Counted from the stretch's first letter, positions 36,301 through 45,090 are shown. The stretch: DNA of 45,518 nucleotides from Roseofilum capinflatum BLCC-M114 (GCF_030068505.1 NZ_JAQOSO010000114.1:59925-105442); one strand, 5' to 3'. The notes: generated from the letters alone by a model not told the origin. Numbers and translations are program-made.

Positions 36301-37329
36301 ATGCTCTTTGAAGACCTGCCAGCGCCGAGAATGGATATGTTGACTGACCTTGAACAACAATTAGCTGACCTCAAACAAGCCGCAGTGGAGGCGATCGCCT
36401 CTTGCGAGGATCTCCAGAAGCTTGAGGAACTGCGGGTGACTTATCTGGGCAAAAAAGGTCAGTTACCTAAAGTATTGGGCGGAATGGGGAAATTAGACCC
36501 CGGCGATCGCCCCCGCATCGGTGCAGTCGCGAACGAGGTAAAGACGGCCCTGTTTGCGGCGATCGAGGGCAAAAAGAGCGCCTTACAACAGGCGGAAATT
36601 GAAGCCAAACTTGAAGCCGAAACTCTGGATGTGACTATGCCTGGGGTCTATCGTCCCCAAGGACGCACTCATCCGTTGAATAGTACGTTTGATCGGGCGA
36701 TCGATATCTTTGTCGGCCTCGGCTATACCATTGCCGCCGGCCCAGAAATGGAAACCGACTACTATAATTTTGAAGCCCTCAATACTCCCCCCGACCATCC
36801 CGCTAGAGATATGCAAGATACTTTCTATCTCCCCGATGGTAATCTCCTCCGCACCCATACCTCCTCAGTGCAAATTCGCTACATGGAGAAGAATGACCCC
36901 CCCATCCGCATTGTGGCTCCCGGACGCTGCTATCGTCGCGATACTGTCGATGCTACCCATGCGGCGGTTTTCCACCAAATGGAGTTGCTGGCAGTGGATG
37001 AAGGTCTCACGTTTACAGACTTGAAAGGCACAGTTAAAGAATTTCTCACCCAAATGTTTGGGGAGGTGGATATCCGCTTTCGAGCCAGTTATTTCCCCTT
37101 TACGGAACCCTCCGCAGAAGTGGATGTGCAATGGAATGGCAAATGGTTGGAGGTCTTAGGCTGCGGCATGGTAGACCCGAATGTATTAAAAGCGGTAGGC
37201 TACGATCCAGAAATTTATACCGGGTTTGCGGCGGGGTTTGGGATTGAACGCTTTGCCATGGTATTGCATCAAATTGACGATATTCGCCGATTTTACAGCA
37301 GCGATCTGAGGTTTTTACGCCAGTTTTAA
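36301..37329 (+). CDS. pheS: Phenylalanyl-tRNA synthetase alpha subunit
   Basis: PheS carries the catalytic class II core and works as an (alpha-beta)2 tetramer with PheT. The 342-residue frame has the N-terminal coiled coil (about 12-90), motif 2 with [21 protein letters not shown] and motif 3 with [13 protein letters not shown]. Phe-binding segments include TSSVQIRYM and [12 protein letters not shown]. Family length suggests that the true start may be ATG 36331 or 36337 rather than 36301. pheT is not adjacent, as is usual in cyanobacteria. Confidence 0.97.
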   Translation: MLFEDLPAPRMDMLTDLEQQLADLKQAAVEAIASCEDLQKLEELRVTYLGKKGQLPKVLGGMGKLDPGDRPRIGAVANEVKTALFAAIEGKKSALQQAEIEAKLEAETLDVTMPGVYRPQGRTHPLNSTFDRAIDIFVGLGYTIAAGPEMETDYYNFEALNTPPDHPARDMQDTFYLPDGNLLRTHTSSVQIRYMEKNDPPIRIVAPGRCYRRDTVDATHAAVFHQMELLAVDEGLTFTDLKGTVKEFLTQMFGEVDIRFRASYFPFTEPSAEVDVQWNGKWLEVLGCGMVDPNVLKAVGYDPEIYTGFAAGFGIERFAMVLHQIDDIRRFYSSDLRFLRQF

Positions 37330-37377
37330 GGAGTGGAGGAGCCAAGGAACCGATGACTAGCCTATTGATCAAAATGG

Positions 37378-37911
37378 CTAGAATTTGGTAATCTGGCTAT
37401 GGTGGATGACTCCGATCTGTCCACAGGCATCCGTATAATACCACCCTCCACCATCAGACCCATAAATATTGATTTCCCTGCGATCGCTCACCGAACACAA
37501 AATATCTCCATTGGGCGAGACTCTAACATTTGAGGGAGGATCGAAAACAAGCGCTTGACGACTCCTAGGAACATTGGTTTCCTCAATGCGATAACTGCAA
37601 ACAATTTCTAGCATTCTCTGGGTGGCTTCCGACTGAGGACGGTTCACTTGTCGCTCTGGAAATGAGACCCAATGCCCTTGAACGCAGTTTGCTTGACTCA
37701 CTACTTTGTCATTGCCCAAGAAATAGACAAAATCCACACTTTCAGGACTCGCTGGAGCAATGGAACAGAGATCGACATTGATACTTTGTCCCCCCACTGC
37801 CGTCCCTGCGAAATAGTTACAAGTTTGCGCTAAACTTGGCTTACTCTCTAGGGTGAAGAGAGAGGCGAATAGGGTACAGCTAAGACTGAAGAGTAAAGTG
37901 ATTTTTTTCAT
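37378..37911 (-). CDS. Secreted protein with SH3-like C-terminal domain
   Basis: The 177-residue protein begins with a signal peptide (1-29, cleavage after LESKPSLAQ). The mature part has six or more cysteines. The C-terminus (DPPSNVRVSPNGDILCSV... GGGWYYTDACGQIGVIHHSQI) looks like a bacterial SH3-type domain. It is likely periplasmic or extracellular. The function is unknown. Confidence 0.8.
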   Translation of the reverse strand: MKKITLLFSLSCTLFASLFTLESKPSLAQTCNYFAGTAVGGQSINVDLCSIAPASPESVDFVYFLGNDKVVSQANCVQGHWVSFPERQVNRPQSEATQRMLEIVCSYRIEETNVPRSRQALVFDPPSNVRVSPNGDILCSVSDRREINIYGSDGGGWYYTDACGQIGVIHHSQITKF

Positions 37912-38104
37912 GGTTCTAACCCTCTATTAGCCATGATGATATCATTTGTAGGGGCGAGCGGCCGGAAAGCCCCTACTACAGATACGGGTATTCTAGACAG
38001 GTTGTGTGTGTATTGTCGTGTCTCAACCTTAATCGAATTGACTATACCCTGGTCGGGGGGGGTTCAGGCGATCGATAAAAAAATTCCTCCAGACTCTAGC
38101 CAAT

Positions 38105-38122
38105 TTTGTAAACATTTGTTAA
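38105..38122 (+). promoter_or_regulatory. HLR1-like (RpaB) site upstream of psb34
   Basis: TTTGTAAA-CA-TTTGTTAA matches the reverse-complement form of the HLR1 element (two 8-nt repeats separated by two bases) with one mismatch. HLR1 is bound by RpaB, which controls high-light genes in cyanobacteria. The position, 37 bases ahead of the psb34 start, fits a promoter-proximal operator. Confidence 0.55.
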
Positions 38123-38158
38123 GATAGTTATCATAAACAAACACAGGAGTCCGAAAAA

Positions 38159-38329
38159 ATGCCATATACCACAGAAGAAGGCGGCCGTCTCAACAACTTT
38201 GCTAGAGAGCCGAAAGTATATCAAGCAGAACCTCCAACCCAATCTCAAAAAACCCAATACGCAATTATGGGTGGTATCGCCGCAGTATTCGTAGGACTTC
38301 TCTTCTTTATTTCCTTTGCTGTTAGCTAG
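38159..38329 (+). CDS. psb34: Psb34 (ssl1498-family high-light-inducible-like protein)
   Basis: The 56-residue protein MPYTTEEGGRLNNFAREPKV... has a soluble N-terminus and one transmembrane helix (about 36-55; GGIAAVFVGLLFFISFAV). The N-terminal EEGGRLNNFA pattern is that of Psb34, a small protein that binds CP47 during photosystem II assembly and competes with HliA/B. The ribosome site ACAGGAG lies 12 bases before the ATG. An HLR1-like site and a downstream terminator make it a monocistronic, probably light-regulated unit. Confidence 0.9.
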   Translation: MPYTTEEGGRLNNFAREPKVYQAEPPTQSQKTQYAIMGGIAAVFVGLLFFISFAVS

Positions 38330-38376
38330 TGTCAAACAACCCTCAAGTTGGGTCGTCGTAACTCTCTCTCCTCTCT

Positions 38377-38412
38377 CCCCTCTAGATAGTATTCTGGAGG
38401 GGTTATTGTTGT
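38377..38412 (+). terminator. Terminator after psb34
   Basis: CCCCTCTAGA (38377-38386) pairs with TCTGGAGGGG (38393-38402), ten base pairs including one G-U, followed by TTATTGTTGTTT. Confidence 0.75.
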
Positions 38413-38451
38413 TTCTATTCCCTAGTCTATTCTAAATACTCCCTGAAACCC

Positions 38452-39486
38452 ATGACTCCAGCGATTCTGATTCAAAATCTCAAAAAACGGTATGGCAACA
38501 TTGATGCGGTGAAAGATGTATCCCTAGATGTTCAACCGGGGGAAATCTTCGGTTTACTAGGGCCCAATGGAGCCGGAAAAACAACGACTTTGCGGTGTTT
38601 ATGTACACTTAGCACTCCCGATGGTGGAACAGTGGAAGTGGCGGGAATTTCGGTGGTCGATTATCCGAAAGCCACGCGACAACTCTTAGGGTATGTAGCC
38701 CAGGAAGTGGCTCTAGATAAGGTGTTAACGGGTCGAGAATTATTGAACCTGCAAGCTTCTCTCTATCATATTCCTCGGAAGGAAATTGGCGATCGCGTCC
38801 AAGAGATGATTAACCGCTTGGGTATTCAAGAGTACGCCGATCAGAAAACGGGAACCTATTCGGGGGGAATTCGCAAACGTTTAGATTTGGCGGCCGGACT
38901 GTTGCACCAACCCAAGGTATTGGTGTTAGATGAACCCACTGTGGGCTTAGATATTGAAAGTCGGGTGGTGGTGTGGGACTTCCTGCGGGAGCTGCGAGCG
39001 TCGGGAACGACGGTTTTAATCACCAGCCATTACCTGGAAGAAGTGGATGTTTTAGCCGATCGCGTGGCGATTATTGACCAAGGTAAGGTGATTGCTTGCG
39101 GAACTCCTTCAGACCTGAAAACCGAAGTAGGGGGCGATCGCATTACCCTGCGAATTCGGGAATTTTGCCCCCCCGATGAAGCCGAACAAGCCAAAAGCCT
39201 CCTGCAAGCATTACCCAGCGTTCAAGAGGTGATTATCAACAGCGCTCAGGGCAATTCCTTGAACTTAGTGGTCAACAGCGATCCGACGGCTACCCAATCC
39301 ACCGTATTAATTGACGTGCAACACGCCTTAAATCAAGCGGGATTACCTGTCTTTAGTATTGCCCAATCTCGACCCAGTTTAGATGATGTTTACCTCGCGG
39401 CGACCGGACGCACCCTCATGGATGCGGAACTGGCCGCAGCAGGTACGCGCGATTTGAAGAAAGAACGCAAACAAAATATGCGTTAA
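38452..39486 (+). CDS. ABC transporter ATPase (DrrA/CcmA-like)
   Basis: The 344-residue nucleotide-binding subunit has Walker A GPNGAGKTTT, Q-loop YVAQE, signature YSGGIRKRLDLA, Walker B VLVLDEPTVGLD and the H-loop TSHY. The C-terminal extension (about 230-335) is that of the DrrA daunorubicin-resistance branch. It powers export with the permease at 39540. Substrate unknown; lipids, glycans or antibiotics are typical for this family. The following gene starts 53 bases later. Confidence 0.95.
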   Translation: MTPAILIQNLKKRYGNIDAVKDVSLDVQPGEIFGLLGPNGAGKTTTLRCLCTLSTPDGGTVEVAGISVVDYPKATRQLLGYVAQEVALDKVLTGRELLNLQASLYHIPRKEIGDRVQEMINRLGIQEYADQKTGTYSGGIRKRLDLAAGLLHQPKVLVLDEPTVGLDIESRVVVWDFLRELRASGTTVLITSHYLEEVDVLADRVAIIDQGKVIACGTPSDLKTEVGGDRITLRIREFCPPDEAEQAKSLLQALPSVQEVIINSAQGNSLNLVVNSDPTATQSTVLIDVQHALNQAGLPVFSIAQSRPSLDDVYLAATGRTLMDAELAAAGTRDLKKERKQNMR

Positions 39487-39539
39487 TCTCAAATCGTAGA
39501 GACCCTTTAAAACTGTGGATTCTGAACCGAAATAAACCT

Positions 39540-40418
39540 ATGACTGTTACATCCCCTCAATCGAATCTTGACTTGGATCTAACGACCCTGAAAGAACGTT
39601 CCCAATTCTCCTTGGGCGAACTGATACAAGAAACCCTAGCTCTGACTCAGCGCCTGTTTATCCAACTCCAGCGCCGTCCGGCAACCCTAATTGCTGGGGT
39701 GATTCAGCCTCTGATGTGGTTAGTCCTCTTTGGGGCGCTATTTCAAAATGCTCCCGAAGGATTTTTAGGCGATCGCCTCAACTATGGGCAATTCCTAGGC
39801 GCAGGAGTGATCGTCTTTACCGCCTTCTCCGGGGCCCTCAATGCCGGACTTCCCGTCATGTTTGACCGCGAGTTTGGCTTTCTCAACCGTCTGCTCGTCG
39901 CTCCCCTCAGCTCTCGCTACTCCATTGTCCTCGCCAGTGCCATCTATATCGTCACCCTCGCCCTCATTCAAACGGCTGCGATCATGATTGCCGGGATCTT
40001 TCTGGGGGCAGGATTTCCCAGTCTCCCTGGACTCGCTCTCATTACCCTGATTATTCTCCTGTTGGTTTTAGGGGTAACTGGAGTCAGTTTAGGCCTGAGC
40101 TTTGCCCTTCCTGGCCATATCGAACTGATCGCCGTCATTTTCGTGGTTAACTTGCCCCTCCTGTTTGCCAGTAGCGCCCTGGCTCCCCTCTCCTTTATGC
40201 CCCAGTGGTTACAAATTGTCTCTAGTCTCAATCCCCTCAGTTATGCCATTGAGCCGATTCGCTATCTTTATACTCATTCCGATTGGGGATTGGGTAGTAT
40301 GGTAATGGCTGCTCCCTGGGGTGATATTTCCCTCGGAGGGTGTTTAGTGGTGCTATTGATCGTGGATGCGATCGCCCTCCTCGGAATTCAACCCCTACTG
40401 CGTCGTCGTTTATCCTAG
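39540..40418 (+). CDS. ABC-2 type permease (DrrB-like)
   Basis: The 292-residue permease has a cytoplasmic N-terminus and six transmembrane helices (starting ATLIAGVIQPLMWLVLFGALF), with the ABC-2 signature around LNPLSYAIEPIRYLY. It pairs with the DrrA-type ATPase upstream; the two should form one exporter. A small secreted protein follows 22 bases later and may be cotranscribed. Confidence 0.93.
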   Translation: MTVTSPQSNLDLDLTTLKERSQFSLGELIQETLALTQRLFIQLQRRPATLIAGVIQPLMWLVLFGALFQNAPEGFLGDRLNYGQFLGAGVIVFTAFSGALNAGLPVMFDREFGFLNRLLVAPLSSRYSIVLASAIYIVTLALIQTAAIMIAGIFLGAGFPSLPGLALITLIILLLVLGVTGVSLGLSFALPGHIELIAVIFVVNLPLLFASSALAPLSFMPQWLQIVSSLNPLSYAIEPIRYLYTHSDWGLGSMVMAAPWGDISLGGCLVVLLIVDAIALLGIQPLLRRRLS

Positions 40419-40440
40419 TTCCTGATTTTCCAGAGGTTCC

Positions 40441-40785
40441 ATGTTTAGCAAACCCTTAAACTACACCTTGTTTACCCTACTCACCGGCCTAGGGTTAGGC
40501 CTGTGGACTCAAGCCACTTTTGCCCAAACCACCATCGATCCCCTAGAAGAGATTCAAAGTCAAGATGGGAGTTCTGGTGTTTTCTCAAGTCAGGGCGGAA
40601 ATAGCCAGTTTTTTGACTTAATGCACAACCTACAACGGGGAAATAATCTTAGAAACCCCGAACAATTCAGCATCGACCAACAACAAAACCTCGATGATGC
40701 TGCCGCTAAATTCCGCCAACAGCAACTCGAACGACTCAACAACAGCTCTGAGTCTATCCAACCCCCGGAAGAACCAACTCCATAA
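40441..40785 (+). CDS. Small secreted hypothetical protein
   Basis: The 114-residue protein has a signal peptide (1-29, TFAQTT after the cleavage region) and a Gln/Asn-rich mature part (LDDAAAKFRQQQLERLNNSS). It lies 22 bases after the permease and before the terminator at 40825, so it is probably the last gene of the exporter operon. I do not recognise a domain. Confidence 0.75.
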   Translation: MFSKPLNYTLFTLLTGLGLGLWTQATFAQTTIDPLEEIQSQDGSSGVFSSQGGNSQFFDLMHNLQRGNNLRNPEQFSIDQQQNLDDAAAKFRQQQLERLNNSSESIQPPEEPTP

Positions 40786-40824
40786 TTTCTATACTTCTGT
40801 TTCAGAAGTGCTAGTTTTTCCCCT

Positions 40825-40860
40825 AGGTGCGCTACTCTAAGCTAACGCACCTTTGTTTTT
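40825..40860 (+). terminator. Terminator of the ABC exporter operon
   Basis: AGGTGCG (40825-40831) pairs with CGCACCT (40846-40852), followed by TTGTTTTTC. Confidence 0.75.
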
Positions 40861-41058
40861 CTTATTGCCTATTGCCCATTACAATCAAGCCTATTGCCTG
40901 TTCCCTATGGTAATTGTGACTGAAGTCTTGCCAATGATCAAACTCTGCTCTAGTCTCAAGTAGGTCTGAACATTAGCGCAATAGGCTAACCTGGTTAGTG
41001 ACGATCACTTAACCCTCCTCACCCAGACCCTTGAATCTGAATTGAGATTGAGACAATT

Positions 41059-41532
41059 ATGCAAAGTAAAGAACCTGAAAAAACTCCAACTCCAGCTCCG
41101 ACTCCCACCCCAGCTCCGGTATCGGCCCCTGCTCCGACTCCTAAAGCTGAGTTGATCGAGTCTCCTGCGTCCTCTCCGGTGATGTCTTCTTCCTCTGGAC
41201 AAGACACCGTTAACCAAGTGCTGACGATTCTCTCTCGGTTAACGGACTATGTAGGTGAATTTTTTGTTACCTATCAAAAACCCTTAATCAACGTAGCCCT
41301 AGTCATCACTGCTTTGGTCGCTGTTTACCTCACCTTGGCAGTCTTGGATGCGGTGAATCATATCCCCCTTCTGGGCTTTATCCTTGCCCCTCTGTTTGAA
41401 TTGGTGGGAATTATCTATGCTGCTTGGTTTGTTTGGCGCTATATGCTCAAAGCCTCGACTCGTCAAGAACTCTACAAAGATATTTCCGGTTTAACCTCTC
41501 AGGTAACGGGGGGGCAAAAAGCCGATTCATAA
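41059..41532 (+). CDS. CAAD-domain thylakoid membrane protein
   Basis: The 157-residue protein has a Pro/Thr/Ala-rich N-terminus (TPAPTPTPAP repeats), a short amphipathic stretch, two transmembrane helices (about 78-98 and 104-126) and the CAAD C-terminus (LAPLFELVGIIYAAWFVWRY, LLKAS-type RQELYKDI). CAAD (CURT1-like) domains are found alone or appended to aminoacyl-tRNA synthetases and bring proteins to thylakoid membranes. A strong terminator follows. Confidence 0.9.
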   Translation: MQSKEPEKTPTPAPTPTPAPVSAPAPTPKAELIESPASSPVMSSSSGQDTVNQVLTILSRLTDYVGEFFVTYQKPLINVALVITALVAVYLTLAVLDAVNHIPLLGFILAPLFELVGIIYAAWFVWRYMLKASTRQELYKDISGLTSQVTGGQKADS

Positions 41533-41560
41533 ATCCGGGTGGCGATCGGATATTCTGCGA

Positions 41561-41593
41561 TCGGGTGGTTGATGCCACCCGATATTTTTTTTG
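41561..41593 (+). terminator. Strong terminator after the CAAD gene
   Basis: TCGGGTGG (41561-41568) pairs with CCACCCGA (41575-41582), followed by TATTTTTTTTG. Confidence 0.85.
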
Positions 41594-41689
41594 TTTTTAT
41601 AGCGTTTGCCTTTGGGAATCGGTAATATAACTCTGGAAATTGTCAGTGAGTGCAGCGATCTATTTGAGTAAACCTGGAGTTAATCAATC

Positions 41690-42391
41690 ATGGAAGTGAA
41701 CCCGGACAACGAGCGTCAAGTTCAGCGAGGAGCATCGAAAGTATTCGGCATTGGATTGACTCGTACAGGAACCAAAAGTCTCACGTATGCTCTCTATCGG
41801 TTGGGGATGCGTACTGTTCATTTTCCTGACGATCCAACCACTTTACAGGAGTTAATGTCTGGAACTTATAATTTTTCTGTGCTTTCTCAATGGGATGGGA
41901 TTACGGATATTACGGTGTCAGCTTATTATCCCCATCTCGATCGCCTCTATCCCAACAGTAAGTTTATCCTCACGGTTCGCAACAAGCAAGAGTGGCTAGA
42001 CTCTCTAGAACCCTATTGGCGAGAGCGGGCTGCCTTTAGTGACTCACCGGTTGAATCTCCTGAACGGGAGGTGCAGATGAAACTGAGACGATTTTTAAGA
42101 GCCACGGTTTATGGCTGCTATGACTTCAACCGCGATCGCCTCTCCTATGTTTACGATCTACACTATCAAAATGTGGTGAACTATTTTCGCGATCGCCCCC
42201 AATCCCTACTCATCTTAGATATCTGCGGTGGAGAAGGATGGGAGAAACTCTGTACCTTTTTCAATCAACCTCTCATTTCTGAACCGTTTCCTAAAGTTCT
42301 GCAAGAGAAAATCGTCAAAGATTTGGTCGATTATCCCTCCCCAATTCCTCCACCCAGAGTCATGTCCGCCATAGCAGAACCCACGGCTTGA
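41690..42391 (+). CDS. Sulfotransferase-family protein (Sulfotransfer_4-like)
   Basis: The 233-residue protein begins with the 5'-phosphosulfate loop GIGLTRTGTKSL. It then has YPNSKFILTVRNKQEWLDSL (the PAPS 3'-phosphate-binding type region) and LLILDICGGEGWEKLCTFF near the end. The family transfers sulfate from PAPS to small molecules or sugars. It faces a glycosyltransferase and a second sulfotransferase-like gene, which suggests a common glycan or exopolysaccharide target. Confidence 0.88.
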   Translation: MEVNPDNERQVQRGASKVFGIGLTRTGTKSLTYALYRLGMRTVHFPDDPTTLQELMSGTYNFSVLSQWDGITDITVSAYYPHLDRLYPNSKFILTVRNKQEWLDSLEPYWRERAAFSDSPVESPEREVQMKLRRFLRATVYGCYDFNRDRLSYVYDLHYQNVVNYFRDRPQSLLILDICGGEGWEKLCTFFNQPLISEPFPKVLQEKIVKDLVDYPSPIPPPRVMSAIAEPTA

Positions 42392-42400
42392 CTTAAAGGA

Positions 42401-43393
42401 TTAATCAAACAGTGCCAGTCCTAGATCTCTCAAGAAAGGGTTAAAAAATTCTTTAAATCGTTTGCGATTGAGTTCAAACAGGGTTTGTTGAATGGAGACC
42501 CACCACTTGGGTTGAAAATAATACCGCCACCGAGATAGAGCCACCACTCTGGCCATACCCGGATATTCTCCGAGGAGCGATCGAATCGTTTCTTCTAAAA
42601 TCGGTTGCTCGTATAACATGGGATAAGGCCAAGTATGATGGAGAAAATAGGGAAGATTGTTGGGGTCGAGGGGTCGAGCTTTCACCCAAAAATTATAGCT
42701 CTCATCCAAAAGATCGTACTCTAATCCCATTTTGATAATCGCCACAGCTAAACTAACCTGTTCCCGAAAATAAGGATTATCCCTCATCGCTCCAGAAGAA
42801 TTGATTCTATGGAAGCACTCAAACCATTCTTGAGCTAAGATCGGCCCTAATTCAGACTTAACCCCAATAAAACCAGAATTGAAATAGGGCGGTTGCATTT
42901 CACCACTAAATAAAGTTTCAATTTCAGTAGTGGGTACAGATAAGTTTACAGCCGCATAAATCGCGTTCCAATTTCTTCCCGTCGCTCGAAAAGTTGAAGC
43001 CACATTGATCGGAATTGAGAAGCGCTCATCTCCATAAAATTTTCGTAAACAGAGCATATCCGAATCCAAAAAGACAAGCTGATCCATTGCCGTCGGAATC
43101 TGAAGGCAGTAAATTTTATTCGTCAGCAGGTCGCCGAGCGTATTGCCTGGAATATAGTTTTCAAAATAAACAATCCGAACCCCCATTTCTTCTAGCAATG
43201 CCAAAGTTCTCGGCTGGGGGATGCCCCATTTATCAAAGGGAGTGGGTAAGGCAGCAATCAACTCATATTCACATTGAATAAATCGCTTCAGAGAAGCAGC
43301 CAAAAGAAGGGACATCCCTTCAATTTCACCCTGTTGACAAACAAAGACAAAAGCATAACTTTGAACATTTTTTTCCGTTAGATCTGAATGCAT
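42401..43393 (-). CDS. GT-A type glycosyltransferase-like protein
   Basis: The 330-residue protein has the nucleotide-sugar DxD-type motif in LVFLDSDMLCLR (about residue 105) after VRIVYFENYIPGNTL. A long C-terminal half has conserved aromatic patches (PYFNSGFIGVKSELG, YNFWVKARPL). Start set at ATG 43393 (the longer frame uses TTG). It ends ten bases from the first sulfotransferase stop (convergent) and precedes the second sulfotransferase gene on the same strand. Confidence 0.8.
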   Translation of the reverse strand: MHSDLTEKNVQSYAFVFVCQQGEIEGMSLLLAASLKRFIQCEYELIAALPTPFDKWGIPQPRTLALLEEMGVRIVYFENYIPGNTLGDLLTNKIYCLQIPTAMDQLVFLDSDMLCLRKFYGDERFSIPINVASTFRATGRNWNAIYAAVNLSVPTTEIETLFSGEMQPPYFNSGFIGVKSELGPILAQEWFECFHRINSSGAMRDNPYFREQVSLAVAIIKMGLEYDLLDESYNFWVKARPLDPNNLPYFLHHTWPYPMLYEQPILEETIRSLLGEYPGMARVVALSRWRYYFQPKWWVSIQQTLFELNRKRFKEFFNPFLRDLGLALFD

Positions 43394-43410
43394 CAAGGTA
43401 ATAATAGCCT

Positions 43411-43974
43411 TTAAACTTTGGGTTCGGGGTAAACATCCGTTCGTTTGTTGAGATGAGGGAAAGGAACGTCAGGAATCGGAAGTTCTAGAAAAGGACAGAG
43501 TTTTTCCCAGCCTTCTCCCTGGGTAATATCGAGTCTGAGTAGATCGTTCGGACGGTTTTGAAAGTAACGATGGACATCTTCATGATATCGATAGTAAGCC
43601 GTAATGAATTTTTGCCGATCAAACGTAACAGACTCATACACTAACATCCGTCGTAAAATCGCAATATCAACGGTTGTGGCGGGATATTTGGTGTAGATAA
43701 ATTCCGCCGATGCTAACCAGGAATCTAAGTCTCGATAGTATAAAACGAACTTAGAGTTAGGATATTTGTAATCCAAATATTTATAATAAATTACACATCC
43801 AATATCCGATGCTGCATCAAGTTCGCCTAAGTCCTCAAAGCGAGGATTATGCTTAACCCGCTCATACCCTAAAATTCGTACCGCTTCACAAAATGTGGTT
43901 GTACCTGTACGAGGTAAACCAATATTCCAGACTCGGTATTTCCAAGGGGTTTTCTCAGATATTTCTTCTGGCAT
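43411..43974 (-). CDS. Sulfotransferase-family protein (second copy)
   Basis: The 187-residue protein has the phosphosulfate loop NIGLPRTGTTTFC and YPNSKFVLYYRDLDSWLAS, with a C-terminal DITQGEGWEKLCPFL like that of the gene at 41690. It is shorter than that protein but has both key loops. It lies 17 bases upstream of the glycosyltransferase on the same strand, so the two probably form an operon. Confidence 0.88.
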   Translation of the reverse strand: MPEEISEKTPWKYRVWNIGLPRTGTTTFCEAVRILGYERVKHNPRFEDLGELDAASDIGCVIYYKYLDYKYPNSKFVLYYRDLDSWLASAEFIYTKYPATTVDIAILRRMLVYESVTFDRQKFITAYYRYHEDVHRYFQNRPNDLLRLDITQGEGWEKLCPFLELPIPDVPFPHLNKRTDVYPEPKV

Positions 43975-44217
43975 GATTCCGGAAACTGTCCTGTGTTCTA
44001 TGACGTTGAATACAGATTATTTAAATTATTTTGGCTATAATACCACAAAAAATCAGGGTGTAAAGCAATAAGATCTTGAAAAAATTAGCACTCAGGTGGG
44101 CAGGCTCTGGTTGTAGAATTTGAATAATATTGTGAGTTTTTCATTCCCACCCAAGAGTGACTTATTTAACCGGAGAATGTTTTTAATATCCATACCTACT
44201 GCTGCCCTGTAGCCACC

Positions 44218-44250
44218 AGAAACCCGGTTTCTTGGAGAAACCGGGTTTCT
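44218..44250. repeat. Inverted pair of palindromes at the PIN gene end
   Basis: AGAAACCCGGTTTCT at 44218-44232 and AGAAACCGGGTTTCT at 44236-44250 form an almost perfect 33-bp inverted repeat. The second copy overlaps the TAG stop of the PIN toxin gene (44249-44251). Confidence 0.9.
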
Positions 44251-44695
44251 AACCACACCCCAATTCCCTAGATTCAAAGGGATTAACAATATTGAGTTGC
44301 TCCGAAACCCTTAACCCATCTTGCATATCTTCAGAATACAAAATATCTGCACCACCGGCTAACGCACTCGCCACAATCAGACTATCCCAAAACGAGAGAC
44401 TATAACTCATGCGTAAATCAGAAGCAGATTGTAGAATGTCGAGATTAAATTTCACCACTTGACAACGATTATACAGGGATTGAATCACCGCTCTAACTTG
44501 AGTTTCATCAAAATTGGCTTTTTTAATTAGATTCACTGAAATCTCATTAATGACCTGGGTACTAATAATCAGATTCGCTTGGTTAGTAATCGCAGTAGCA
44601 ATCTTGAGCTTTCGTTGTCTTTCCTGAGCTTCTATTCGTTGGTCATCAAAGAACCGATAAAGCCAAACGTTAGTATCAATAAACTTCAAGTCCAT
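44249..44695 (-). CDS. PIN-domain (VapC-like) toxin, intact
   Basis: The 148-residue PIN ribonuclease has the acidic residues D7 (FIDTNVWLYRF), E51 (STQVINE), D104 (SFWDSLIVAS) and D123 (YSEDMQDGL). It is expected to cleave RNA when free of its antitoxin, encoded 16 bases upstream on the same strand. It is a close relative of the decayed PIN gene at 11919-12274. The stop codon is formed at the edge of the palindrome pair. Confidence 0.92.
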   Translation of the reverse strand: MDLKFIDTNVWLYRFFDDQRIEAQERQRKLKIATAITNQANLIISTQVINEISVNLIKKANFDETQVRAVIQSLYNRCQVVKFNLDILQSASDLRMSYSLSFWDSLIVASALAGGADILYSEDMQDGLRVSEQLNIVNPFESRELGCG

Positions 44696-44711
44696 TAAAC
44701 TTCATCCATCG

Positions 44712-44918
44712 TTAACGGTCATAAATTTCTTCACGGCTCAGGAAACCATCTACTTGAATCGGATGGTCTGTCAAATCATCAATAATATCTCGACTTTTAT
44801 TGTATTGATAACCAGACAATTTATCCAGTTCATTTTTAGCCTTAAACGCTTCAATAATAGTTTGGATTTGTTGAATTTGTTCTGAATTGAGTCCACTGAC
44901 ATTAATGGTTTTAATCAT
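44712..44918 (-). CDS. Antitoxin of the PIN toxin, 68 aa
   Basis: The 68-residue protein has an N-terminal INVSGLNSEQIQQIQTIIEAF region and a C-terminal DLTDHPIQVDGFLSREEIYDR tail. The tail resembles that of the antitoxin at 12274 (NPISVKGWSQPTRDEI). The start is ATG 44918; the longer frame uses TTG. It precedes the PIN gene by 16 bases and should both neutralise it and repress the operon. Confidence 0.8.
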   Translation of the reverse strand: MIKTINVSGLNSEQIQQIQTIIEAFKAKNELDKLSGYQYNKSRDIIDDLTDHPIQVDGFLSREEIYDR

Positions 44919-44954
44919 ATTTAGCCTCAAAGATCAGTCGCCAGTAGGGGCGGG

Positions 44955-45050
44955 TTATACCCAAATCTAGAATACCCACCAATCAATTCCCTAAACCCGC
45001 CCCATTCCCTTTATACCCAAATCTAGGATACCCACCAATCAATTCCCTAG
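44955..45050. repeat. Two direct repeats of about 40 bp
   Basis: TTATACCCAAATCTAGAATA at 44955 and TTATACCCAAATCTAGGATA at 45011 both continue CCCACCAATCAATTCCCTA. The two copies are separated by 16 bases (CCCGCCCCATTCCCTT). They lie upstream of the antitoxin gene and may hold its promoter or operator. Confidence 0.85.
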
Positions 45051-45057
45051 GAACCAG

Positions 45058-45090
45058 AGAAACCCGGTTTCTCCCAGAAACCGGGTTTCT
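45058..45090. repeat. Inverted pair of palindromes at the WD40 gene end
   Basis: AGAAACCCGGTTTCT at 45058-45072 and AGAAACCGGGTTTCT at 45076-45090, the same arrangement as at 44218-44250. The second overlaps the TAG stop (45089-45091) of the WD40 gene. Confidence 0.9.
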
